This document shows, one piece after another, positions 11,491 to 21,919 of a DNA stretch of 64,000 nt; the first letter of the stretch is position 1; the number at the start of each line of letters is the position of its first letter. The stretch is from Prostheceraeus crozeri. Taxonomy: Eukaryota; Platyhelminthes; Polycladida; Euryleptidae. Position numbers and translations under genes: made by a program. The stretch is from positions 558,001 to 622,000 of the forward strand of contig CAJQUW010006771.1 in NCBI GenBank assembly GCA_907163375.1, read 5' to 3'. The notes beneath the pieces were generated by a model. The model searched no databases, was not told where the DNA came from, and saw only the letters and a list, made by a program, of their open reading frames with translations.

Positions 11491-14245
11491 ATTCAATCCA
11501 GAATGAGATGTCTTCGGCTTAATATTACTAAAGCGTTTTATGGTGTTGCAGAAATTCGCTCTTACTAAGTCCTTTTCATCATCCTCATCATCTAAATGAC
11601 GAGTGGCATTTTCAACTTCACTGATTATATCTACATTTAACTTACGGTTTTGAGAACAACGGCAAATTCAAGACTTTTGGAAGGACATCATACTTTGATT
11701 CATTAGAACCCTATCAGACAAGTTTATCACCCATCTAGACTTGTCTACATCTGAAGAAATGAATAATTGGAAATAATTCCACATATTTTTGTTCTCATCT
11801 GTTAATCTTTGAGCGTTCAGTTGACTATATACTGAGTTTAACACCAAAATTCAAGTCAATGAAGCTACAATGATCTCCGAAGTAGACCATGACTTTTTTA
11901 CGATAGACATATGAGGCTTTTACAGGTAAAACATGAGGAAGTATGGGTGATCTCTAAAAGTCATCTTTAGGATCTGATTATTTTTCGGTGAAGTTCACAG
12001 GTCGACTACAAGAAAATATGAGGGTGGCCCGGCAGATATGAGATGATTGGAACAATAATTGACTTAATTGTAGACCTTAACCTGAAATGAAATTCCACAG
12101 AATTTGCCCTGTCTCATTGAAGCGCGTTTTCTCAGGTAGATGTGCCTTTTCTACCCTCAGCATTTCCATAAAACTGTGTTTGCTGAATGGTTTACTGCAT
12201 TAACTATGGTTTTAATGTACCCACAAAATCTAGATTATTAAACATACCGCAAGTCTTCTATTGATAACTTCATTAGAAGTGGTGACCTTGCATTGGTACT
12301 ATTGAAATATTACGTCATTCAATTAAAACTAAATCGATGATCTTTTGCTGTTATTGGTTCTCCTATTGGAAGTCAGTCTACTTGTATCGGAGATGAAAAA
12401 CTCCGCTCCGGTGTTACAGGAGTTCGAATACAATCATTGACTCTGGAGCTGCACAGCAGCTTTTTTCGAGTAGCGAAGCGAGGTGTTGTCTGACAAAATA
12501 GTAGTCCTAATTACACAGTTTGGATCTGCAAATATGGCAGTGATTAAAAAATCAGATTTTTGAAATACTCTGTTAGATTTTTAGTTGTTTTCATTTACGA
12601 TGAGATCCGTGTAGCATGCGGCAATTGAGAACCACCGTTTTAAGTACTTACAAAAGTGCGTTCATGAATAAAAGGTTACTTACTTATAAATAATAACTTA
12701 CACAAAAGAGGTAAGCTTTCATTGTAAGATCGACCCAAAGGCATTGTTAGTAAATATTTGCGATGATTCCTCAAAATGTTATTTTTTCGAGACAATGTTT
12801 TCGAGTCGTCATGTATATATAATACAGTACTACTGTATCATGTATCAGCATTGAAATATCATCTGCTAGGTATTCAAATTGCATCTTTTTTATCGAAAAG
12901 GCATTTGATTTTGAGATAAAGCCAGTTCTACGTAGCCAAATATTAAAGAAATCACATTTCCATCCTTCTGGCCTATAAATAACAAGTATAATAACCGAGT
13001 TTACCTACTTCGAATTTGATTTCATCCCCAAGACAACATAGCATTAGCCGTCAAGCCGAACTAGTAAACCCCCACATATCAGCAATTATATGCCAGTATT
13101 ATTACATGTCTCAGATATAGTTCTAACGGAGCTGTTGAAAACAATGATTATAATTATGCAGAATGTGAGACATCACATTCTCGTCGAACAACGCAGCCCC
13201 AAATTTGACTGAAAGGTTGTTTTGTGAAAGAATCATGGGTAAATTCGAGATTGGAAATCTTGAACAAACTTTCAGAAATCATTAAATCAAGTACTGATAA
13301 ATTGCTCTTATCACTGCACAAGGGGTAGAATCCAAAATAAACAAAAGTTTGGGTTATGCAAAGCTATTCCTTATCAGCCCGGAAGCCGAATGCAAATCGA
13401 GAAGATTTAGTTTCTCGAGTAAGTGGGTCAACAGCGATTGCTTTTCTTCTACTGAATCAATTGCTCCTCAGTGATTGGGGCTCCCACAGGTTGTAAATTT
13501 CTTGTAAAATTCACAGCTTTCGGTCCGGCGAACATTGGGAATATATGCATGCAGATTGAGGATCTAACTTCCATTTAGGCCCACGATTGATAGTTTACGT
13601 AAAATGTGAGTCTAAGAAAAGTGCGCATAGCCCCAATCCTAAAAAATCACTGGGATAAAATTGGCAGTGCATTTTTATCATCACTATTATTACTTCCGGC
13701 ATGCTTGTTTTCCAGACAAATAGCCAGAATCTATGAGCGATTTGTAGAAAGACATAAATGGAACTATATGGATCAATGCAAAAAAAGTTTTCAAGTATTT
13801 GATGCAAAGAGAATAGATTCAAACAAAGCGCCAAAGCATGAAATTTCCCGGAAAGAGACAAGCCTATTGTTATCAAGTTTGCTTTAGAAAGTCAGATATT
13901 AAACTATGTCATGAATTCGTCTTTTGAAGTTCTCATCATGAACACAACTTGCTTCTGAGATTGGCTTAGGTTTAGTCTGCCCTTTCAGCGTCGAGACATG
14001 CCAGATGTCTATTATAATTGGCATTCTTTTCGCGACCTCAAAATTTTCAGAACATCCAATCCTAGGAATTTCAAGTGTCGTAAAATCCTATTTTCTTTTT
14101 TATATCAGTCTCAATTTTAGCTGGGAATCACTTGAGTGGTTCGCTATGACAACATTCATTTTATTTTGAAGCTCTATTCGAACTTTTTTGAAAAATTCAC
14201 GAATAAAGATCGCTTTAGGCAGTTAGGTACTAGTGATGCAGATTT
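11491..14245. other. Gene-free stretch
   Basis: No supported gene. A 93-codon open frame on each strand at about 13595-13887 is the longest. The two overlap antisense, show no recognisable motif, and are not more persuasive than chance. Confidence 0.45.
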
Positions 14246-14525
14246 TAAGTAACTGAAGCTAGCCGCAAGACTATCAGTAGCTTTTTCGGATTAATTTGTT
14301 TAACTTACAAGTAAGCTCACTGCAGTGTAAATTATACACGCATTGTTCAACACACTGAATTTGTTATTGCAAGTTATTCAGAAAAGTTGCCGGTAAAGAC
14401 AAAAAATCCACCAAAAAATTGAAAATCTTACTGACAGACTTACTGATACTTTATATGCGCCATGAAAACATTTGTTAACGCTAGAAAATAGGTCAGCCCT
14501 CTTATTTGAGCTATTTCCGAATTTG
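14246..14525 (+). repeat. Dispersed repeat, inverted copies at 48256 and 53755
   Basis: About 280 bp closely matching the reverse complement of 48256-48534, and so of its duplicate at 53755-54033. The shared part includes a TTACAAGTAAGCTCACTGCAG-like core and a run ending in GAGCTATTTCCGAAT. It is non-coding. The copies lie on opposite sides of the Polinton in opposite orientation. Probably an unnamed SINE- or MITE-like family. Confidence 0.7.
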
Positions 14526-14709
14526 TTGGATTCCTAGTACTCAGACTTATTTTTTATACTCCGCTTCCATGCTGTCATTTTCATGGATATGATAGGACCG
14601 CCACTACAACTCCGGTATCTTACGTCTCAAGCGTTAAGCGTTTAGCGCAAATGTCAATTTTTCAAAAATTAGTCAGTTTCATTTAAAATGTAAATTTTTA
14701 AAAGTAGTC

Positions 14710-14923
14710 AAACAGTGTTAGCCTGAGTTCTGGAAGTCCCCCATATCTCTGATGTAGATAAAAACAACTTCTTTGCAAGAGATCAAGCGCTTTTATACTC
14801 ATACCCGAATATGACCCGACGGTTGTCGAAAGCGCTATCTCTCTTGAAAAAGTTGTTTTATATGGGGACTTCCAGAACTCATATAGGGATTCTCCTACAC
14901 ATTTCAAAGCAGTGTTAGCCTGC
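14710..14923. repeat. Foldback (inverted-repeat) element with flanking direct repeat
   Basis: Arms at about 14722-14790 and 14828-14885 are imperfect inverted complements sharing GAGTTCTGGAAGTCCCC and AAAACAACTT...GAGAT words. The 13-mer CAGTGTTAGCCTG occurs directly on both sides (about 14711 and 14911), like a target duplication or repeated terminal word. Non-coding. Confidence 0.55.
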
Positions 14924-15908
14924 GCATTTGATGGATGTAGATGTTCAAATTGTTCATCATCAGCTGCTATTGATATGATGGGTCAGCATGCATACCACAT
15001 GTGGTGCACGAAGGAATTTATTTTCAAATCGGAATTATCAACCATTTAACTGCATGGTATACAAGCGGGTAACTATGAAATCAATACCTGGACTTCATGT
15101 GCAGGGACAGACAATCCTAGTCTATGTGGCTAAGCATCGTCTTATCTACACAATTTCAAAATACATGCAGGCCTAGATAAGAAAATAATTCGTTTGCGGA
15201 AGTTGATTATTCCACAACGTTAGATAAGAAGACAACCCGGTTATTAAACTTTTTGGAATTTCAGTTACCGAATCAGCGACTGTGGTCTATGTATCATCTG
15301 TATCATCAAAAATTGGAAAAATATTTCAATTTGAAACAATGTAGAGCATTTTATGACAGCACATTTACTTGATCAAATTTAGCAAATTCAAAATTTTGAT
15401 TTTCATTAGCATTTGATGGGAATTCCCGGACAGGCTATTTTCAGAAATGGTTACGAAAGGAATAAACATGCTTTTTACCCACCCTGTCAGATAGCACAAT
15501 ACTCTTCGTTTTGATAATGCACTGCCATGTACAGTATATACGTACGTCTAATTACTGGTAGTGACTTCAAGAAGTCACATTAATTCTTATTTTCACTCCA
15601 CGTAATTCGTTTTCACTACTGCCTTTGCACTGTTCACTGTACATTTGCTTGATTGAGGAACGAGCTGACGTTCTAAACAAGGATAAATTATTGGTTTGCT
15701 TCAAATTTCGGTTCTACATAGACGTCTGAGTAAAATTAACATTTCTAATAGGCCAACATAATACACGCGTATTATGCCATTGAATGAAAATAAATGTGAT
15801 GACAATGGACTGTACAACACTGTTTTCCGAATTAGAAACAAGCTGTGTTGTTCGAGAGTTTCAAATAATCATACATAAACGCTTTTCAAAGGACTTTTGA
15901 ATTTTTTC

Positions 15909-16003
15909 AAATTGCCTCCGGCTTTCACCGGAAAAAGCACATTTTTACTAGCCGTTGAGTCAAAAAATCTCGCGTTTTTATGTGAAAGCCAGAGGCAATT
16001 TTT
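15909..16003. repeat. Hairpin-forming inverted repeat
   Basis: CAAATTGCCTCCGGCTTTCAC at the left end pairs with its near-complement, beginning GTGAAAGCC, near 15982-16003 (about 21-bp arms, 1-2 mismatches). The loop is about 50 bp. Probably a small MITE. The rest of 14924-17061 has no feature I can support. Confidence 0.5.
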
Positions 16004-17061
16004 AAAATAGGAATAATTTTTTCAAATTTTTTAAATAGATTTTCAGGAATAATGGCTAATAAAAACCTTAATGATCTCTACAAAGGACTTTTAAGATTAA
16101 TTATTCTCAAGATTAGTAACCTCATCATGTGAAGTATGTAAATCATAGCATAGCCTAGTAGGTTACACACAGTTTTATGTTTGGCTAACTGATGAGGCTC
16201 TGATAAAGCGAATAGACACCTACAATGTATTCTATGAAACATTCTATTTGTCGGACAGCTAAATCAAATAGCAAATCACAGGATATAACGGTAAAACGTG
16301 TCCCCTAAAAAATTAACAACTTTTCCCTTCTCTCATAATTTAATCGATGTTCAAAATTTTCAGACATCTCATTGATTTGACAGAACCAAAGATTGCCGAT
16401 GAGTTGCCAAGTTATAATTTTCCACTTCTATCTGTTAAGCACAATCCCATTCACGTGAAAACGATGTCGCAAGTTGAGGTAATTACGTCATATTTGACAG
16501 GCAATGGATAAAGCAAACAGATAAAAAGCAGAATTAACTCATTTGCTTATGATAATGGATGACATGTCAAGCGACTGTGAATTATCATACCTGCTGAGCG
16601 ATAACTCAAAAAAATGTTGGGATGCAATCTACAGCGATTGGTTCCGTGGTAGTGAAGTGTAATTTTATCAGCCCTTAATCAGTTTTAATAAGGGACCTTC
16701 AGTATAGTTAAAGTCCATCGTTAGCCTACTCTAGGAAAACCGCACCAGGTGCCACTCAAAACTTTGAGCGGGTCCCTTTATCAGTATTACAAATTTGTTG
16801 GGTCTTCAGTATGGCAGTATGGAAGGTATTTTCTTAAGTATAAGAAGTCCTGTGTTAGTTATTGCTATTTATTCCACAGTAGACCTACAGTTTCCTCTAA
16901 ATTTGGATTTTATACAGATAGAACAATTTACTTCTTTACTTTTGCTAAACATCCATAAACAAAAAACGGACAATCTCTACTCAACAGACGTCATGAAACA
17001 ATTCATTTAAAACCAACCACAACAGCTAATTTTTTTTTTGAAAAGTTTTGACTGACTGTAT

Positions 17062-17304
17062 TTGATTGGCCTATAATATGATGAATTCTTCCAAAACCAA
17101 GTTCTCTTCAATTATTTTATTGCGAGCTTTCGGGTGAATCCTCCACCCGTCTTCAGGCACGTACAGAGAGTACTCTCTGAAGACGGGTGGAGCATTCACC
17201 CGAAAGCTCGCAATAAAATAGTTGAAGAGAACTTGGTTTTTGAAGAATTCATCATATTATAACTGCTAGTTGTTCTCTGAGAAGAAGGATATTGATTGGC
17301 CTAT
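17062..17304. mobile_element. Foldback retroelement-like insertion with 13-bp target duplication
   Basis: Two 84-bp arms (17073-17156 and 17177-17260) are almost perfect reverse complements around a 20-bp centre. The direct repeat TTGATTGGCCTAT flanks the insertion (17062-17074 and 17292-17304). A 13-bp duplication with head-to-head arms is unlike cut-and-paste DNA transposons and resembles Penelope-like insertions with inverted partial copies. Each arm contains CTGAAGACGGGTGGAG...CACCCGAAAG, reminiscent of a hammerhead core but not a clean match. Confidence 0.55.
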
Positions 17305-18337
17305 GAACTATGTTCATTAGCATTATCAACTTTCATAACCTCGTGTTCTTATTTGAGTATGGTTCAGTTTCGAAGTCGGAATCTGCATGTTTGATAAATG
17401 AAATCTCCATAGTTTTAAGAAAAAGTCTAATTGATTTAAAAGTGCGGAATATTTAAATGATTGCACCCTACGCATTAGAATATGCGTATGAATATTCCAA
17501 TAAAATTTAATTAATGAATAAACTAGAAGTTGAATGGAAATGCCTGGAAAATTCTTCAGTTTCTTAATGCTTATTGAACCAATACGCGCAATATTTCATG
17601 ACATTGCTGTCAAACTAGATATTTTTAGTAGTATACATGTATATTTGTTTCTGAATAATTATTTGACCGCGGGTCTATGCATTTTACCACCAACATGCGT
17701 ATACAATAATTCGCACACTTGAGGCCAGTGTCATGCAAGATAGCCTACTAAAGAAACTCACGTATTGCTGGATATAAAAATCAATCAATGATCAAATAAA
17801 GCTTTGTTGAATGAGTGGAAATACTATGAATTAGCATTGACACATGACATTTAAGTTGAGGAAAATCTCATTATCATACATTCTCTCGGAAAGTTCTACT
17901 TACTTTGCATGATAAGTTCATGTCTTCCTTGTCCGGAAACATCCGACTGCCGAAGTAAAGACTCGATGGTTAAGCATATTAAGATGCTACTTCGAAGATG
18001 CTCCAAGTCACTTATTGATCAGTCTTAAAATGTAACATAACAAGTGGCATGATTATGCGCAATTGCATGTAGGAATGTAAAACATTTAATGTCTTGTTTG
18101 ATCATGCTAAATTGATAATGTTTGTTAACATGCTCTTAGATATGCTGCATATAGGCCTATGTGCATGCGCCGAACATATACTTAGTATTGTAAAATATAT
18201 TAGGCCTATTATAACTAAAAAGAATGCTTATAAAAATTGCTATTAATAAATGCAAAATTGTATAAATTGTCCATAGGACTGCTAAATAATAGAAATAATA
18301 AACTAATAAAATTAGACTAAAAATAAACAAAATTGTC
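17305..18337. other. Gene-free left flank of the Polinton
   Basis: AT-rich, with no supported gene or repeat. It ends at the 6-bp target duplication. Confidence 0.45.
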
Positions 18338-18343
18338 ATTGCA
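18338..18343. repeat. Polinton target-site duplication, left copy (ATTGCA)
   Basis: ATTGCA directly precedes the element end AGTAGTAAGC. The same six bases follow the right end at 47361-47366. A 6-bp duplication is the hallmark of Polinton integration. Confidence 0.92.
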
Positions 18344-19342
18344 AGTAGTAAGCAAACCTCCACAATAAACACAGCGCCCCCCCTCGGTTGAGAGTGTTGT
18401 CCGTCCGTGTTGACTTGAGCGGCCGACCAGGTTGCCAGAGTTAGCGGCGACTGTGGGATGTTTTGGGTTCTAGCGTCTAAACGGCTGCTCCAATGGTAGA
18501 TCTGAGACCAGATTTGGAATCAGCGTCAAATTCTACATCAGCATGGTAAATTTGAAAGCTCCATCGGAGAGAAAAAATGTTTGGGGCGTTCCCCCCCCCT
18601 CGGCAGCGTTGCTTACAACTTTGGTTCTAGATGTCGTAGAAAGTCGTGCAATAGCTCGTTTGAAAGCTAAGACTAAGACAAATTCACTGAAAGAAGCGGC
18701 TTGTTCATATCTGTCTTCGTTTAGATGTGAGACGCCATTTAAGATTTGGGAGATTGGCGAAAAACGACATAGTTAACGGCGAATGTGGGATGTTTTAGGC
18801 TCTAGCGTCTAAACGGCTGCTCCAATGGTAGATCTGAGACCAGATTTGGAATCAGCGTCAAATTCTGCATCTGTGGGGTGATTTCCAGCTCAATCGGCGA
18901 GAAAAAATTTTCAACATTTTTCGGAAAAACGACAGTTAACGGCGAATTGGGGCTGGTTTTGGACTGTAGAGCCAAAACGAAGCATCGGATGGGAAAACGG
19001 AGGCCAGATTCGGATTCAGCGTCAAATTCTGCATCCGTAGGGTGATTTCCAGCTCCATCGGAGAGAAAAAGTTTTTGGGACGTCCCCCCCTCGACAGCGT
19101 TGCTTACAACTTTGGTTCTAGAGATCGTAGAAAGTCGTACAATAGCTCGTTTGAAAGCTAAGACTGAGACAAATTCACTGAAAGAAGCGGCTTGTTCATA
19201 TCTGTCTTCGTTTAGATGTGAGACGCCATTTAAGATTTGGGAGATTGGCGAAAAACGACAGAGTTAGAATTTTCCAAAAAACAGCTCCAGCGGACGAACG
19301 AAGGCTCGGATTGGTAAACGGAGGCCAGATTTGGAATCAGCT
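18344..19342. repeat. Polinton left terminal inverted repeat
   Basis: About 1 kb matching the reverse complement of 46276-47360. It contains tandem sub-repeats of about 330 bp: the AGTTA(A/G)CGGCGA...GGGATGTTTT module starts at 18439 and again at 18772, and the GAAAGTCGT...GCTCGTTTGAAAGCTAAGACT module recurs near 18640 and 19130. Poly-C tracts of 6-9 bases sit at 18368, 18591 and 19084. The open frame at 18543-18776 in it is not a gene. Confidence 0.9.
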
Positions 19343-19394
19343 TAATGTTATTGTCCAATGAGGATCATCATCCAATGAGAATCATGGATTTCTC

Positions 19395-19402
19395 TATAAA
19401 TA
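19395..19402 (+). promoter_or_regulatory. TATA box (TATAAATA) of the first left-arm gene
   Basis: Just inside the left TIR and 94 bp upstream of the first start codon (19496). A plausible initiator (TCATTC) is about 30 bp downstream. A good core promoter for the rightward gene array. Confidence 0.65.
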
Positions 19403-19495
19403 ATGAGACTTTAGAGAGACAGTCATTCTATTTTTGAATCGTATAAGTGACGGACGCACGTTCTCTCAGCTCATCTATCCTACTTTTCAACTAGA

Positions 19496-20262
19496 ATGGT
19501 AAGTCAGAAAACTTCCCTCCACTTCCTTTCTTGAGTGTTTACCTAATCGCATCTTTCCGCTTTCAGGCTTCTACATCACTTACCAGACTAGATGCTGATG
19601 TCCAGACGGTGCAAGGTTCGCTACAATCAGGCCATATACAGTTGAGACCGGTGGAGGAAACAACACAGGTACATAATCCTACACCCCTACAGCGTAAATT
19701 TAGACAAGGCATGCGCTATTTCGATCATGCTATAGCGCTGGAAACGTGAATGATCCCTTCCACAGACGTGAGTGTGAAGAGGAATCAGTATGGAGACTAT
19801 GTCATCATTCCTGTAGCTCCGTACATACGTCGACAGCTTGACATTATTGAAGAATTTGTGACACTAAATATGGATATCCCTACTCCCCTTGACGAAGTGT
19901 GGAGAGCGAGAGATGACAAGGATACACCATATAAAAAGATTTGGGAAGGTGAACGACTTTCTCTACCACTATCGCATTGGTGTTCTTACTATCGAAAGGA
20001 TGGAGAACAAATAACACCCATCAGGTGTGAAGAGCTCGCAGAAGGCACTTGGAATATTCGTTTCACAATAAGCGGACTATATTATGGTTATCATAAGGAT
20101 AATAAATTGGCCTCTATAGCAATGCATACTCAATCCATCCTATATATACCGAAGCAGCCAGATGTTAATAGCATCATTGATCAAATCCTCAACGAGAGCG
20201 GTGGGAAGCACAAGTCAGAGAAGAATGTTGCCGGAAAACGCAAATCAAAGGAGAATCGCTAA
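19496..20262 (+). pseudogene. Unrecognised first left-arm protein, start codon split off by an intron, one in-frame stop
   Basis: ATG at 19496-19498 is followed at once by a canonical donor (GTAAGT). The acceptor TTTCAG ends at 19566, giving a 68-bp intron 19499-19566 in phase 0. The downstream frame then runs to a TGA at 19747-19749 and continues in the same frame from an ATG at 19750 to 20262. The second part (170 residues) has the motifs YGDYVIIPVAPYIRRQLD and FTISGLYYGYH and a Lys/Arg-rich C-terminus. I do not recognise the family. The position directly after the TIR and the TATA box suggests an early or regulatory gene, or a small virion protein. The TGA could mean decay, or the ATG after it could be the true start of a separate gene; the continuing frame favours one gene. 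Confidence 0.6.
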
Positions 20263-20296
20263 TCCTTTCCTGTCTCTACCTTATGACAATTCGCTT

Positions 20297-20422
20297 ATGT
20301 GGTTTGAGTGTAGTAGACGTCGTCTTATCAGATACATTTTACTTCTTCGCTGTCATCATGTTATTTGTGTATTTTGTCGTGAACAGCATCGTTGCACTTC
20401 TTCATATTGTAATATGTTATAG
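20297..20422 (+). CDS. Small RING-like cysteine-rich ORF, possibly degenerate
   Basis: A 41-codon frame whose C-terminal half reads RCHHVICVFC, the C-x-H-x2-C-x2-C core of a RING finger. A later Cys pair is spaced four residues apart instead of two. At the N-terminus a Cys is followed three positions later by Arg where the first C-x2-C pair would be expected, so the finger looks damaged. It sits between the first gene and the exonuclease and may be a leading exon of the latter. Compare the intact RING at 21626-21826. Uncertain. Confidence 0.35.
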   Translation: MWFECSRRRLIRYILLLRCHHVICVFCREQHRCTSSYCNML

Positions 20423-20465
20423 GATTTTTCATCCGATGAGTAAAACTATGTAATTGTCTTTTTAG

Positions 20466-21014
20466 TCATCCACCATCATTTATATGGATTGTGAGGGTGA
20501 TCCTGCACAGGAGCTCAGTGCTATTGCCATGGACAATTGCTCATATCAGATTGTTATTGTTTATCATTTTCATGACAAGTGTGATCCCAAAGCTGATGGA
20601 TGGGCGAGAAAACATATTCATGGACTTAATCAACAATATTTACAAGACTTTGGTCTTCCTACTGAAAGTGCTCTTCTTATTGACTTTAAAAGATGGCTAG
20701 CAGCCTTCAATGTTGTACGTATCTTTTGTAATGATCCCTCCAAGGAGAGAAAGCTTTTTCCTAATGTAGTCATTAATGATATTCTACTTCCACCTTGGGA
20801 TAGTAGAGTTAATCAACACTATCATGAAGTTACGAAATGTTTCAAGGAACTGAGTGTTCCCATTTCAAATATTCGTTGTAGTAGTTACATTCATAAACAA
20901 TGTTCTTTTCCTCCTTACCTCAGCACTGCCAAAGTAAGGTTTGGTTTTCATTGCTCTCTGTATGATAGTTACCAACTGTATCTATTTTATTTGTTTCAAA
21001 CCCAAAATTTGTAA
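20466..21014 (+). CDS. DEDDh-type 3'-5' exonuclease
   Basis: The sequence shows the ordered acidic motifs of the DnaQ-like fold. D-x-E occurs in YMDCEGDPAQELSAIA, with D and E in the first residues after the ATG at 20484. A central Asp lies in CNDPSKE. H-x4-D occurs in FHCSLYDSYQLYLFY near the C-terminus, the DEDDh signature. The first beta-strand lies partly upstream of the ATG: the open frame starts at 20466 directly after TTTTTAG, a splice-acceptor-like site, so an upstream exon is likely. The protein is about 180 residues, the size of a stand-alone exonuclease. The polymerase at 35007-39099 has its own exonuclease domain, so this is an additional nuclease, possibly for proofreading, recombination or RNA trimming. 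Activity is inferred. Confidence 0.7.
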   Translation, partial: SSTIIYMDCEGDPAQELSAIAMDNCSYQIVIVYHFHDKCDPKADGWARKHIHGLNQQYLQDFGLPTESALLIDFKRWLAAFNVVRIFCNDPSKERKLFPNVVINDILLPPWDSRVNQHYHEVTKCFKELSVPISNIRCSSYIHKQCSFPPYLSTAKVRFGFHCSLYDSYQLYLFYLFQTQNL

Positions 21015-21017
21015 TTC

Positions 21018-21512
21018 ATGCTGGAAGAAGTCATTCAATTAAAGCTTTATGTAAAGACTTGCTGTTTTTCATGCAATTGGAGGGATAGATGCAGGATGAC
21101 AATGTCTTTCTCAAATGATTGTGGAACATTGCGTTTTCATAGACAAGGTTTAAAAGGGACTATTCAAGATTATGTGATAACATTTCATAAAGATGAGATT
21201 AACATCAAATCAGTTATTGGTGATACTAGCACACTATTTTTGAAGTTAATGGATACGTTTTCTGATAAAATTGTAATGGCGCGATTAGTTGCGAAAATTC
21301 ATTTCAGTCATTTTGGGAAAGAAGAGGTAGAAGATCGTTTCTTCCACTTTGCTTCTTATTCGATGGAAGTTGTAGATAATCCTGAAGAATTTTTTGAAAG
21401 ACATATGGGAAAAATTGCTCAACATCTTGATGCATTTAACCATCATGATAGCAGTCGAGCGATTGAAGCAATTTCATATATTCACATTCAACTTTCTATA
21501 AAAGAAACTTAA
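21018..21512 (+). CDS. Protein resembling the N-terminal module of Polinton polymerases
   Basis: 164 codons from 21018; a start at 21098 is also possible. The region LVAKIHFSHFG ... EEFFERHMGKIAQHLDAFN ... IEAISYIHIQLSI resembles the segment preceding the exonuclease domain of Polinton-type polymerases (a beta-rich stretch, an 'I...L..F' helix, then a short beta-strand). No catalytic motif is visible. It follows the exonuclease gene by 3 nt. One possibility is that exonuclease and this module are separated relatives of polymerase N-terminal domains. The resemblance is weak and from memory of the family pattern. Confidence 0.45.
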   Translation: MLEEVIQLKLYVKTCCFSCNWRDRCRMTMSFSNDCGTLRFHRQGLKGTIQDYVITFHKDEINIKSVIGDTSTLFLKLMDTFSDKIVMARLVAKIHFSHFGKEEVEDRFFHFASYSMEVVDNPEEFFERHMGKIAQHLDAFNHHDSSRAIEAISYIHIQLSIKET

Positions 21513-21514
21513 AG

Positions 21515-21826
21515 ATGCAATGGTACTTGATCGTAGCACAATTGGTTTTCGAGTTATGTCTACTTACTCTCGAAGTATCTTCCTTCTGTACATGCGTCTA
21601 TTATTTAGAAAAGGCTAGCAAGTTCATGTCGTCAAAAAGACTAGCTTTAAAAATTGTTAATAAGAGTGAAAACATGTGTGATATATGTAAGCGAAAGGAT
21701 GGAAGTGAAAAACGCATCTTTAAGAGATGTAAGCATATTTTCTGCCAGCGCTGTTTCATACGCTGCTGTATTCAACTCTGTCAATGTAGCCACTGTGATA
21801 TAGCTCATTTTGAGTGTCACTTCTGA
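21515..21826 (+). CDS. RING-HC finger protein, candidate ubiquitin ligase
   Basis: MCDICKRKDGSEKRIFKRC followed by KHIFCQRC and C-x2-C gives C-x2-C-x11-C-x-H-x2-C-x2-C-x8-C-x2-C, a complete RING-HC signature. The best start is ATG 21626, just before the finger. The open frame extends to 21515 with a hydrophobic, Cys-containing segment (residues about 9-31) that could be a membrane span if translated. RING proteins act as E3 ligases, so a role in degrading host factors is plausible but inferred. It lies between the PolB-N-like gene and the GGFL virion-type protein. Confidence 0.65.
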   Translation: MQWYLIVAQLVFELCLLTLEVSSFCTCVYYLEKASKFMSSKRLALKIVNKSENMCDICKRKDGSEKRIFKRCKHIFCQRCFIRCCIQLCQCSHCDIAHFECHF

Positions 21827-21919
21827 CATAAAAGTTAGTACCCATGCAAATATGGAAAACTGAAGTTGCGACAATGGTAAAGAGAAAAATGGTCTACAGC
21901 CATTCGAGCTCTTCAACGA

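Noticed and set aside
13595..13887. 93-codon ORFs on both strands
   Set aside because: Two fully overlapping antisense frames without motifs, in otherwise gene-free sequence; consistent with chance.
17177..17212. Hammerhead ribozyme core (CTGAAGA...GAAAG)
   Set aside because: Stem II pairs fully only if the G of GAAA is used in the stem, or else an extra C is left unpaired. Stems I and III are not evident. Kept only as a remark on the foldback.
18543..18776. 77-codon ORF in the left TIR
   Set aside because: Within non-coding TIR sub-repeats, with a poly-C tract in it. No motif.
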